Source: Chinchilla lanigera
Taxonomy: Eukaryota > Chordata > Mammalia > Rodentia > Chinchillidae
Reading direction: 5' to 3'
DNA length: 64,000 bases
Assembly: GCF_000276665.1 (NCBI RefSeq)
Contig: NW_004955488.1
Span: 3,746,305 to 3,810,304, forward strand
How positions within the stretch are numbered: position 1 is the first letter of the stretch; each line of letters opens with the position of its first letter. The position numbers were made by a program, and so were the translations under genes. Below the pieces are notes generated by a model. That model saw only the letters and a list, made by a program, of their open reading frames with translations, searched no databases and had not been told where the DNA came from. Below, one piece after another: positions 1 to 10,861 of this stretch.

Positions 1-470
1 GTAGAAGTCTAGTTTTTTCAAAAATACTTGAAAAGACCATTCACTTTGCCATTGTGTGCTTTTGTACTCCTTTGTTCCTTTGTCAGTGTCTGTTAAGTCT
101 CACTGCAACCCCAGTCAAAATCTCAGCTAATCTTTGGTAATGTGGACAATCTGATTCTAAAGATCGTATATAGATCCAAAACAATACTGAAGAAGAACAG
201 TTGGAAGACTGAGGCTGCCTGACTTGAAGACAGTATTGAGTTACAAGAATCAAGACAATATGACATTAGTGAAAGATAAGGCAAGAGAATCAATGGATTA
301 GAATGCAGAGCCCACAAACTGTCTACAGGAATATAGTTAAACAGACACTGACCAAGGACCAAAGGCAATATAATGACAAAATAAGAGGTCTTTTCAAGTA
401 GTTTTGAAAAAACTGGACCTCTATTTGCAAAAGCTGACTTCTCAACATTATTGAATATTCCTATCTACAA
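1..470 (+). mobile_element. L1 ORF2 3' fragment with inverted 5' end
   Basis: Bases ~110-470 read on the + strand like the distal part of LINE-1 ORF2, including the stretch that precedes the poorly conserved C-terminal region. All frames are broken. Bases 7-38 are the reverse complement of 387-418 with two mismatches, and weaker inverted homology continues to about base 97. The left end is therefore an inverted copy of the fragment's own right half, as expected from an L1 insertion that inverted during integration. The element may continue beyond the window start. I see no coding capacity. Confidence 0.65.
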
Positions 471-819
471 AATTAAAATATTTATCTTTTTAAATTGTAA
501 ATACTTTCCACCATCAAGTGTTGTAGATTTCCTCAGATACATTTTGCATGCATTTTATTGGGTTTATAGTGAAGTTTGTTTTTTGGTTTTTGGTATTTAC
601 TTTGTTTGTTTCTGTATTTAGTAATGTTAATGCTAACGATATATGCTTAAAATTTTAACATTTACTTATTCAGTACTGGTATATTTTAACATACCACATT
701 ACTATTCTCTTAGTTAAGGGGCAGTTTTTATAGTATGATTTCAGATTTTATTTTTATTGCTATACATGTCTGCAGTATATAGTTATTACATTTCTCATAG
801 GTAGTCAGTATATGTGTAT
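471..819. other. AT-rich spacer, nothing recognised
   Basis: AT-rich sequence between two L1 pieces. It has no coding pattern, RNA gene or repeat that I can name. It could be divergent L1 3' untranslated sequence. Confidence 0.4.
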
Positions 820-3800
820 ACACATTTTAATTTGTTTTATGTCCTCTAACTCCCTACTCCATCCCTGCTCCTTCCATCTCTTGATCCTTTTCCCATTTGC
901 ACTGATCTTTTTTTTCAATTGTTCTTTCATCCCTTTTCCCTCTTCCCCAAATATTGATCCCCTTTCCATTTGAAAAACATTTCCTTGCCTCCTATTATCT
1001 ATCTCACTTTATTTCTATTTTAGCATTCCCATATAAGAGAAATATTTAACTTTGTAAGTCTGATTTACATTACTTAAAATGATTATAGTTTCAAGATGCA
1101 TCCATTTACCTACAAGGTACTCCAATTTATCTTTCTTTATGGCAGAGTAGTACTCCATTGTCCATAAATACCATATTTTCACTCATTTGTTGGACACAAA
1201 TGAATGGAATTTCATTTATCTTGGCATATAAACTATCTTCAAGATTGGTTGTCATGAATTTTTCTGCTATAAACATGGGTATGCCTGTATCACTGTAACA
1301 TGATGTGAACTCTTTCAGAAAGATGCCTAGCAGAGGAATAGCTGGGAAGAATGGAATTGCTAGCTTTAGTTTTTTGAAGAATCTTCATAATGAATTCAAC
1401 AGTAATATTAGTTTACATTACCACTAATACAGAAAGGTTCATTTTTCACAACAGCCTCACTAGCATTTGTTATTATTTGATTTCTTGATAATGATCATTC
1501 TTTTGGGATTAAGATAGAATCTCAGTGCTGTTTTAATTTTCATTTTACTAATTACCAGTGATGTTGAACATTTTTTCATGTATTTATTGGCCATTAATGC
1601 ATCTTTTTGAGAAATGTACATTCATTTCAGTTGGTCATTTTTTTTTTTTGGTTTATCATTTAATTGTAGATACTGTTTAATTTCTACTTTAATTTTATCT
1701 GTGACCCATTGGTTGTTCAGGGGAAGGTTTTTTTAATTTCCAGGTGTTTATGTGGTTTTTTGATGTTTCTTTTGTCAATGATTTCCAGTTTCATTGCCCT
1801 GTAGTCTGATAATATGCATGGGATAAATTCAATTTCTTTGCATTTACTTAAGCATGTTGTATGGTATATTATATGATCTATTTTGGGGAACATCCCATGT
1901 GCAACTGAAAAGAATATATATTCTGAGTTGTGGAGTGGAACACTCTTTAGATATCTCCTAAGTCCCTTTGTTCACAGATTTGGTTTAGTTCTGATATTTA
2001 TTTGTTGATTTCTTTGTCTAGTTAATCTATTTGTGAGAGTGCAGTGTTAAGGTCCTACACTGCAACTATGTCAGTGCTTATTTGATTTTTCATGTCTGTT
2101 AATATGTGTTTCATGTAGTTGATTACAGAGGTATTTAGTGCATGTATATTTATAATTGTTATCTCTTCTTCTTGGATGTTCCCCTTAACAATCATATAAT
2201 GAACTTCTTTGTCTCTTTTGATCACTCATGTATTGAAAGTCACATTGTCTGCAAATAGAATTTGTACCCATGCTTTTTTTCTGGATTCCTATCACATAGA
2301 GTATTATTTTCCATCCTTTCACTTTCAGTCTATGACTTTTTATTTGAGTTAAATGTGTTTCTTATATGCATCATATTGTTGGATCTTGTTTCTTTATCCA
2401 TTTTCCCAGTGTGTTTCTTTTGATTAATGAATTGAGACCTTTTATTTTGATGGTCTGATATGTATTGTTTTATCTTTCTCGTATTATTTGCCTGTTGTTT
2501 GTTCTCTATCTTTCTCTTCCACTTAACTGCTTGCCTTGCCTGGTGCCTTCTTTGTACTGGTATTATTGAAATCATAGTCCTTCTTGCCTCTTTCTATCAT
2601 TCAGAGCATTTTGGAGAGCTGGTTTGTTGTTTATGAATTTCTTCAATTGTTCTTTGTCATGGAAGTATCTTATATATCCATGATTTTGAATGATAATTTT
2701 GCAGGGTACATCAATCTGGGTTAAGATTTGTTTTCTTTTAAGCCTTGATAGACCTCACTCCAAGCTGTCCTATAGTTAAGGGTTTGTATTGAGAAGTCTG
2801 CTGTGATTCTCCTGGGCTTTCCTTTATAGGTGATTGCTTTCTTTTCTCTAACCTCTTTTAAAGTTCTGTTTTGTGCTGAATTTCTAGAATTTGATTATTA
2901 TATGCCTTGGTACAGATTTATTTTGGTCATAGCTATATGCCTTATTTATTTATATGTAAATTCTTTATCCATATTTGGGAATTTTTCTGCCATTACTTCT
3001 GCCAAGAGCTTTTTTATTTCATTTGCACTATCTCTGGCTTTCTCATTTACTCCAATCAATCTTATCTTGTTATTGTATTGATTTTTAATGTTTCTTTGCT
3101 ATCTTTAAGATTTTTTCTCATGGTCACTAACTGCAATCTTATCTTCTAGATCTGATATTCTATCTTCACCTTTGTTTAATATGTTGAGTATACTTTCAAT
3201 GGAATTTTTAATCTCCCAGATATCTGTTTGGATCTATTTCATTGCTTCCACTTCCTTCCTATGTTAGGCATTCATGGTTTCCATCATTTTCCTAAGCACC
3301 TCTATTTTTCTTATCTGTGTCTAATCTAGGTTCATTAGGAATGTCTTTCCTTTTGTTATTGTTGTTGTTGTTATTGAGACAGGATCTCACTGTGCAATTC
3401 AGGCTGGCCTTGAACTCACTATGTACCTGGGCATGGTCTTGAACTCACAGTGATCCTCCTTTCCTCAACATCCCAAGTGCTGGGATTACAGGCATATGTC
3501 ATCATGCCCAGCCCATGTCTTTCATTTTAATCATCATTTCTTTTTTGTACCTAAGAGATTATTTTTTTCTGTAGCCACGTCTATTTTTTTTTTTTTTTTA
3601 CTTCTGGTGTCATGTCAGAAAGTTCCAGTGTGTGGCTTCCAATTCCTTCTATCTCATTGTGTTCCAGAGTTGTCTTGGGTGGACTGGAGGTCTGGGATTA
3701 TATTTTGCTTCTGCATCTTGTAATTTTGTATTTTCTAATTTTTATTTTATTTTCTGTGTTGGTGCTTGTAGCTTTCTTATGGTAGATAGTTTTATCACTA

Positions 3801-5275
3801 ATATTGTGGAGTCTCTAGGAAATGTCTATTCCTTAGAGATGTCCTCTACGTGTAAGTAGTTCTTTATCTTTGTATTAATCCTCAGGTCCTGCCTTCCAAA
3901 TTTATGAAGGATGAGAAGTTGCTATCTAATCCTTGCCTAATCACAGTGTTGTTATAGAAGGGAGAAAAACTGGTTATAATATGTATGGCACCCTGGATAA
4001 AGTAGTACAATTAATAACAACAATAACATCAGCTACAGCCTAGCAACCAACAAACTGTGGTAACTATTAATTTGTTACCTTAAAGTATAAGAGCAAACAC
4101 TCCAGTTACATAACAAAGTCCAACACAGTCAGGAACTTGTATGCAATGAGTTTCATATTGGTACATTAATTTTATCCAGATTGGGGGTATTTAAACAGGG
4201 TTGGGAACAAACAGAGAGATGAATGAGGATAAATATAGTAGAAGCAAGGCTCTAAGGCAAAGAAATCATCACCCACAGTTTGGGAAACTGGAAGGGAGCA
4301 TAGAAGAAAAAGAACGAAAGACAAAGCAAAAGAATATTGAAGCAAACCAGAAAAAGAAGAGACTATGTTCACTCACATGAGAGTATCACAAAATCAAGAG
4401 AGATAGTTGAGGGAAGAGAGAAAGGAGATGATTAGAACAAAACAAAAATAATGATAAGAAACCTAAATAGTAAAAAAAAAAAAAAAAAACAAAGCCAAAA
4501 CAAAAAGTAATTAAGTAATTAAATATATATACCCCAACCAGATTGAAAAAGGAAAACCTCTCAAACAAACAAGGAAAAAGAAAATTTCCTCTGGTGTTCA
4601 CTCTTCTATGGTAGTGTCTAAGTCAGAGCCCAGAAATTTTCAGAGCCCATCAAATTTTCAGTAGGATTCGTATTGAGTATGGGGTTGATCTTGGCCTCTA
4701 GATGTGGAAGCTGTTACTGGTCTTCAGCTGACAATGCTTTGGATGTCCATTTCTCCTTACCATGATTGTCTCTACTACTGTACTCTCCCATTCGCTGTGG
4801 CATCCTCAGGTAAAGAGGGCCCAAGGTTGATCCCTGACCTATGTGTACAGTTAGCTCCTTCCAGACCTGCACAACTTCCTGTTTTTCATACCACTAGCTC
4901 CTTTTACTAAATGCTCACAGGTTAAGGGTTGTACTCTTGTCCTACCACAGGCCTAGGCTCTCGGCTGTTTGCCTGCTAGTGCCCCCAGTCAAGGTGGCCA
5001 CTGGAGCTGTCTGAATGTTCCCAGCTCCTACTTCTCAGCAGAATCTTCCCTAGTCTTTTTCCTAGCTGCTGGCAGCCCACTGTGACTGGATGAATCTTCT
5101 CTCCTTCCACCCTGGGACTTTGGCAGTGAAGCAACCAGGGACTGTTGTGCTGTTGGGGTTTGCCTTGAACCTTTCATCTCACTCACCAGTGTGGTGCTGT
5201 GGGGCTTCTCATTAAACAGCGTCAAACAGTGTCCTGCTGTGCTGGGTCTTCTCTGCTAGGGCACCTGTTTCTAAC
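820..5275 (-). mobile_element. L1 element, internally deleted, with nested B1
   Basis: Read on the minus strand this is a LINE-1. A GC-richer 5' untranslated region covers about 5275-3560. ORF1 C-terminal coding follows around 3110-2620, where an RNA-binding-domain segment is recognisable but broken. ORF2 endonuclease remnants lie at about 2440-1660, then the extreme ORF2 3' end and 3' untranslated region run to about 820. The reverse-transcriptase part of ORF2 is missing: the endonuclease region jumps near 1650, across an A-rich junction (poly-T on the + strand), straight to sequence close to the ORF2 end. Every reading frame has stops, so the element is dead. A B1 SINE interrupts it at 3350-3514. 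Its 5' region is colinear with that of the L1 at 22860-24308. Confidence 0.8.
3350..3514 (-). mobile_element. B1-type (7SL-derived) SINE
   Basis: On the minus strand the element starts with the typical GGCTGGGCATGATG box, followed by the internal pol III promoter region and a GAGACAGG-type end (seen on + at 3376). Its A-rich tail appears as T-rich (TTGTT)n at 3350-3376. ATGTCTTTC at 3341-3349 and again at 3515-3523 is a target-site duplication. The body contains a partial internal repeat of the 'cttgaactcac' motif. It is inserted in the minus-strand L1. Confidence 0.85.
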
Positions 5276-5284
5276 TTTTAGTTT

Positions 5285-5385
5285 ATATGCTGCTCTTCTT
5301 CTTTTTCTCCTCTTCCTCTTCCTCTTCTTCCTCTTCCTCCTCCTCCTCTTCTTCTTCTTCTTCTTCTTCTTCTTCTTCTACTTGT
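5285..5385. repeat. Pyrimidine-rich simple repeat (TTC/CTC)n
   Basis: Almost pure C/T on the + strand, ending in about 12 uninterrupted TTC units (about 5345-5382). It abuts the 5' end of the minus-strand L1. Any long open frame across it is a repeat artefact. Confidence 0.9.
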
Positions 5386-6096
5386 TTTTGTTGTACTTAC
5401 TGGTTATAATTTCCAGTATGATATTGAAAGAGATTGGAAGATTTTGTTTTAATTTTATAACAATCCTGCATAGCATTTCTCTTTTAATGCATAGATGTTT
5501 TTTCCTATGGAAAATTATTAGAAAAACATATGGTTGTGAACAAACCTTCATCACTGACCCACCCTAAAGACTGAGGCATGTGTACTAATGTACCACTTGT
5601 GTGCTTCAACAAGGTCATCCAAAGCTACAGTTACCAGATGTTGACACATTAAAAGGATTAGACAATAACAGTGAAAAATGGGCAAAAGACAATACATTTT
5701 TAAATGACAATTTATAAGGAGAAAGAGGAAGTCAGACACAAAACATCCTTCTTAAAACCGATTATTTCCAAGGATGAGTAACCTATTATTTCTATATTAT
5801 TTAATACAAATCGATTTTAATCAGTCAGAAATAGTCTATGTATTACTTTTATCCTGCTTTAACCAATGTAAAGTACATAGAAATATATTAGTATCAATGC
5901 CTCAGGCTTCAGGATGGATCAGTGGTGAAAGTTTGTTCACAACTATATACTTTTCTAATAATTTTTACTATTCATCTTCACTGAGTAATTGGTTGTTCTG
6001 TTTTACTTTATACAAAAATTTGGTCTTTTGAACAATAAACACCTAAAAATCACCTAAAATATAATTCCTTAAGGAACTTGAAATTAAATATCAAAT
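5386..6096. other. Unique AT-rich intergenic sequence
   Basis: No coding pattern, known repeat or RNA gene was recognised between the pyrimidine repeat and the ID insertion. Confidence 0.4.
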
Positions 6097-6111
6097 AGAA
6101 GGGCCTTTCTT

Positions 6112-6211
6112 TTTTTTTTTTTTTTTTTTTTTTCTCCGGTACAGGGAACCGAACTCACGACCTTGCACTTGCCAGGCAGGCGCTTTGCCGCTGAGCTAAA
6201 TCCCCAGCCCC
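6112..6211 (-). mobile_element. ID SINE (tRNA-Ala-derived)
   Basis: The minus strand reads GGGGCTGGGGATTTAGCTCA..., the BC1/ID core with pol III A and B boxes, ending in a long A tail (T run at ~6110-6133 on +). A perfect 15-bp target-site duplication flanks it: 6097-6111 and 6212-6226. The clean duplication and long tail point to a comparatively recent insertion. Confidence 0.95.
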
Positions 6212-6226
6212 AGAAGGGCCTTTCTT

Positions 6227-7777
6227 AAATCAAGTTCTGTAGATAAAGAGACTGAAATTAAGATACTTTATGAAGGTGTGATGGAATTGTACTCACTTAT
6301 TGTCAGCTGACACATTTAAGGGTGTGAATTGAGTGGTACAGGAAGAAGCGGGGAGAAAAGCAATGACTTCAGGTGAACCAAAGCCTCAGCATGATTGCAT
6401 AGAGATACACAGCATGAATGGCTTTGCACAGTCTGCCTCCCACAGGCAAGGGTTTTTGTGGCCCAGCATCAGTCAGCCATTCCCTGGCCCTCTAGAAGGT
6501 GAGCTGCCCCAAAAGCTCTTCTCCTATGAAGGTGGCAGGAAGTTGAGCCTTTGGTTGAATCCACACCTGGTTTTAAATTAATAGGGAGGGACCCCAGGAT
6601 CTGGGTGAGATATCAACATTGTCAGGTAGAGCCCTACCAGAATAATTCTTTCTCTAAAAATTGAAAGTAAAATAATCTTTGAGTAGCTTGGAAGCAGAAA
6701 AGACATGAGGAAGGGAGAACTATCTTTCCAGTAGTCCTGAGGAAATACTGAGAACTGTATTTTCAGGATACTCCACCCCACCCAGCCTAAAATACAATTT
6801 CTCACAAATATGACTTAACAGTGCTACACTTTTAAGAGAATAGAAAGGGTCACAAATACAGACTCTCCAATCTGTGTGATCCTTTCTATGTGGAATATTT
6901 TTCCAGAGCCCTGCTTATAGATCTAGATATGATGTCTATAAAAGTATATCATTCCTGCATCTCCAAGTGGTTTTGAGTTGTAAATGTATGAAGTATTTGA
7001 TATCTTAAATAAACAAATCAACACTTAGAAAACCCACATATAACACTAATCTATTCACAGTATTCTAAATTGCTGCTTTCATAACCTGAACTCAGATTTT
7101 TTGCCCAATAATTCAGTGCTGGGTTTTTTGGCCTTTGCTACAATCTCTACTTAAAAGAATGTTTCAATTTCTCAAACCACGTTTCTTTAAAATATTCTGT
7201 TGTCTCAACATATCAAAAGTGCATCCTTCTAGATACAACTTCATAAGGTCACTGTAGTGAAATACAGAGGAAAAGCACTTAAAATAATGTAAGCAATACA
7301 CTGTATTTAAGATCTACACTTATCATTTCTTATCCCCATGGCCAGATCTAGCTCATGCTGAGCTTCAGTTTTCTCCACAGAAAAATGACAGGTAGAAGTA
7401 ACAGCTTTGCACAATGTTAGCTTCTCTTTTCTTGCAAGAGATAAAATATTTGAATATTGTAAAATAATAAAATGTTATAAGGTGTTATGATCATTTGGAA
7501 AAATGAAATGATACCATGTGAGGTAGACTACTACACCAGTCTTACATCTTCAGTCTTTCAGAAGTTTGATGATTCAAAATAATGAAAAGGTAGATTTGAT
7601 TTTATGATTATACAATATCTAATTTGAATGACAGCAAACTTGCCTCTGCTTCCACTGCCTAGATCTTAGTATTACTTTGAGGCCAGACACCCTACTATGG
7701 CTCAAAGCATATGCATACTTTCTTGTTGAATTTTCCTCCTTTTCTGAGATAAGCGCATCATTTTCTGGCTAAGTAGC
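6227..7777. other. Unique intergenic sequence
   Basis: Mostly AT-rich single-copy-looking DNA. The short open frames at 6333-6581 and 6578-6805 have no recognisable protein similarity and I do not call them genes. Confidence 0.4.
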
Positions 7778-8108
7778 TGTTATGATTTGTGTCTGGGTGT
7801 TCCCCCAAAGCCTCATGTGGTCATGGGGCAGGCTTTTAGTTTTGATTCATGGGTGTGAGTGCTACACTGCCATAGGGTGGATAGTTTGCATTTGTAAGGG
7901 AGAGGAAGAGGCTGCTTGCCACCATCCCTCCCTTTTGCTCTTGCTGCTTTTGCTATCTTCAGCTACCCTGAATGGTTGCCCTCTACCATGTGCCACCCTG
8001 CCTTGGAGCCAACCGAGTATGGACTGAAACCTCCACTAGCTATGAGCTTTCCTTAACTTTTGGTGTCAGGTATTTTGTCTCAGCAATGAAAGAAAAGTAA
8101 CTGAAACA
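7778..8108 (+). mobile_element. MaLR-type solo LTR
   Basis: A 331-bp element starting TGTTATG and ending AAACA, flanked by the 5-bp direct repeat GTAGC (7773-7777 and 8109-8113). Its start, its 'tatggactgaaacctcca' block and its 'tcagcaatga...gaaaagtaac' end match the LTRs at 43297-43645 and 51022-51411. The layout resembles the MST/THE1/ORR1 group of ERVL-MaLR LTRs, for which 5-bp duplications are typical. There is no internal region, so it is a recombined solo LTR. Confidence 0.85.
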
Positions 8109-9188
8109 GTAGCATAGTTTTGTAGTACTAGCTAATATTTTTGGAAGGAAAATCCTTATATTATACTTTCTATGCTCTATATCAATTTTCCTGTAACCTC
8201 AATAAAAATTTCAAGTAGAATTCACAGCAAGATGTTTTGTCTATAAAGTATGGATGTTTATAAGATTGTTTCCTGCAAAAAATAAAGAATAAATTTTGAG
8301 ACTCTAAAATGAATGAAATTATCATTTTTCACAATGCACAACTCATATACATTATTTCTTGCTCTGGACAATGAGCTTAGATTAAAAATACATGTAAAAT
8401 TAAATTAGAAAGCAGAACACCTTCACCTTCTATCAAAACTTTTTGAGGTGGCAGAATACTTATTCCAGCATTTTGAGCTCTACTAATTGTTATCAGGGGT
8501 CATAATTGACTCTAAAGTTTCTTGGATACTATTACTGTATTTAAAATACATTTTTGAAAAAGTGACATACTATAAGATATTTCAATTCAAACAACTAGCA
8601 TTCCATTAAAAAGTAATCTAATGTGATCATACCTTAAATTACTTTATTAAAATAAAGTGTATGTTTTTGTTTAAAGAAAATAGCTAAAATGAGCCAGATA
8701 TCTGTGTATAACTTAGTTGGTATAGAAAATATTGATCTATACATACAGCAATTATATAGAAATATATATATTAGTCCTTCTGTTATTTCATTTGGCTGAA
8801 TTGAACCCAGTTGTGAGTGATTGTGTAATAATGTAAAAGACTAAATATATCCTAAGTGCCTGGCATCTTAAATTTTTATGCTTAATGATTCAGACTCTCA
8901 AAGGAAGGAAGAGAGAGTGAGGAAGAAGGAGAAGGAGTAAGAAAGAGGGACATGAGGAGGAGGAAAGATGAGAATTTGAATGGAGTCAAAGAAAGAAGGA
9001 ACAAAGGAGCAAAGGCATGAGAGAGAGAGAAGAAAAGAACTTCTGGTCATTTTAGCTGCTTCAAGTACTGTAATGCCAAATATTGTAGCAAAGATAGTAA
9101 TTTTGCAGAAGATAGTACCCATATAGTTACTTGAAATATAACAAAACTTTCTGTCCATTGCATTTTTCAAAGAAATAGTTCTACATGG
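8109..9188. other. Unique sequence with a purine-rich tract
   Basis: AT-rich intergenic DNA. Bases ~8895-9030 are strongly purine-rich (GGA/GAA runs). No gene was recognised. Confidence 0.45.
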
Positions 9189-10145
9189 TGATAGGGCAAG
9201 ACAGACTCCATTTTCCTTTTTAGCTCCATATTAGGAGAAGTCACTTAAATTCACTTAGACTGAATTGACCCCACTCTTCATCCCAGTCCCCTTGGTTAGT
9301 TAGCAACCCACTTAAAAGACAGAAGAGTCATAAAATGGGAACAGAACAAACAGGACACATTGGGAAGTAGGCTATAAGTTAAACTGCAATGACCATCTGG
9401 AATCTATCTGTCCCACAGCTTCTGGGAAAGGTAAACCTTGTAATAATTGTGTGACGTTCTTGTAAGATGCCCCCAAATGAGGTAATGGTTACTATGGAAA
9501 CCTCAAATGTACTTAAACCGAAGGGGAGACCCAGATTGCGGCAGATATCTGCTCTGGCTTCTGGTTAGAGTGATGCAGCAAGCAAGTTCAAGAAAGGCAC
9601 TCACAAAAAAAAAAAAAAAAAAAAAAGGCAGGAATGAACAAAGCTTTATTAAACTGGCTGATGGACAGTCTCTAACCAGGAGCCAGAGAAAATGTCCACA
9701 CCACTCTAAGTCTCAACTTTAGTTTAAGTACATTTTAGATTTCCATAGTAACCATTACTTAATTTTCAGGAATCTCAAAAGAATGTCACATAATTATAAA
9801 AAAGTTTACTTTTCCCAGAAGGTAGGATAGGTGAATTCCAAATGACCACTGCAGTTTAGCCAACTTCTCAATCTGTCCTATTTGTTCTGTTCCCATTTTA
9901 TGACTTTGCTCTGTTTTCAAACAAGTTGATGGCTAACCAAGGGGACTGGGATGAAGAGTAGGGGTGTCAACTACAGTCTAAGAGAACTTTAAATTATTTC
10001 TCTTATTATGGAGCTAAAAATAGAAAAATGGAATCTCTCTTGCCCTATCAAGACTATCTGTCATCCTACCCAATAATGCTTTGTTCATTCCTGCTCTTTT
10101 GGTCTCTTGTGAATGTCGTTCTCAATGAACTCACTTTCTGTATCA
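9189..10145 (+). repeat. 5' LTR, split by an inverted LTR
   Basis: The U3 part is 9189-9570. The R/U5 part resumes at 10051-10145, with AATAATG where a polyadenylation signal is expected, and ends TATCA. The two parts together align end to end with the 3' LTR. The 480 bp between them are a complete LTR of the same family in opposite orientation. Confidence 0.9.
9571..10050 (-). mobile_element. Nested inverted solo LTR of the same ERV family
   Basis: Reading the minus strand from 10050 to 9571 gives a full LTR: TGATAGGGCAAGAG..., the U3 body, an AATAAA signal (TTTATT on + near 9646), and a U5 ending TGCATCA. An A22 run at 9605-9626 (T22 in the sense of this LTR) replaces part of its R/U5. The flanks AGAG/AGAC may be an eroded 4-bp duplication. 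It lies head to head with the host U3, giving a palindrome of about 380 bp per arm. Confidence 0.85.
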
Positions 10146-10861
10146 TCTGGAGACCTTGAACATGAGATTTGGTTTCACAAGAAAAAGACCCTCATTTGAG
10201 GGTGCCTTCCAACTTTGTCAGCCTCTCTTCAGGTGGCAGAGTGCTCCAGCTGATTTCAGCTGGCCACCTGAGGATGACTACATGCTAGGATGTTGAAGCT
10301 GTGAAAGTGGAATGACCAATCCCTGCTTTCCAACCTAGGTAAGATTTAAAATTGGATACTGTTGTTTGTGTTTGGTTTCTTTTTCCAGACTGACAATTTG
10401 ATGGGCCTGGGCTCCCAGAAATGGCAGCCATGTGGTCTCAACATAGCTGAGAATTTGTGTAGAGCTTTGTGTCTGAATTTGGCATCAGAGTTTGTCTCTG
10501 AATTTGTTTTGGATTTGGTCAGTTCTGGACTCTAAAAATTTTTTCCCAGTTGATGGGTAGAGGTGACTCATGATTCCCTGGATTGTTTTGCTTTTGTTTG
10601 TGTGCTATACGGTTTTCCCTCAAAGGCACTCACACTTAGAGATTGTTGCACCTGAAATTATTCTTTGGGTTAGAAGTCTAGTGATTGTCCTGCTCCTGCC
10701 CTACCTGCCATTCTACGTTATTCACCTCAAGGCACAAAGAGACTCTGATCCAGCCTGACTGGTTTGCATTGCTACAACTACTACCATTGTTTTGAAGTCT
10801 GCTAGCCTTGTTCTCTTGTTTGTGCTGTGGGGGGAGCATGTGAAAGCTTTTGTCAATTGCT
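10146..10861 (+). other. ERV 5' leader
   Basis: Untranslated region between the 5' LTR and the gag start. It contains an inverted-repeat pair (10230-10236 with 10264-10270, and 10246-10253 with 10256-10263) that would fold into a stem-loop where retroviral packaging or dimerisation elements usually lie. Function is inferred only. Confidence 0.6.

Noticed and set aside
5199..5567. 122-codon open frame rich in Leu and Phe
   Set aside because: It is a translation of the (TTC/CTC)n tract and neighbouring L1 sequence.
6112..6211. A functional tRNA gene
   Set aside because: The tRNA-like core belongs to an ID SINE with A tail and target-site duplication; the same applies at 23710 and 28950.
9507..9722. 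71-codon frame with a Lys run
   Set aside because: It is a translation across LTR sequence and the A22 run.
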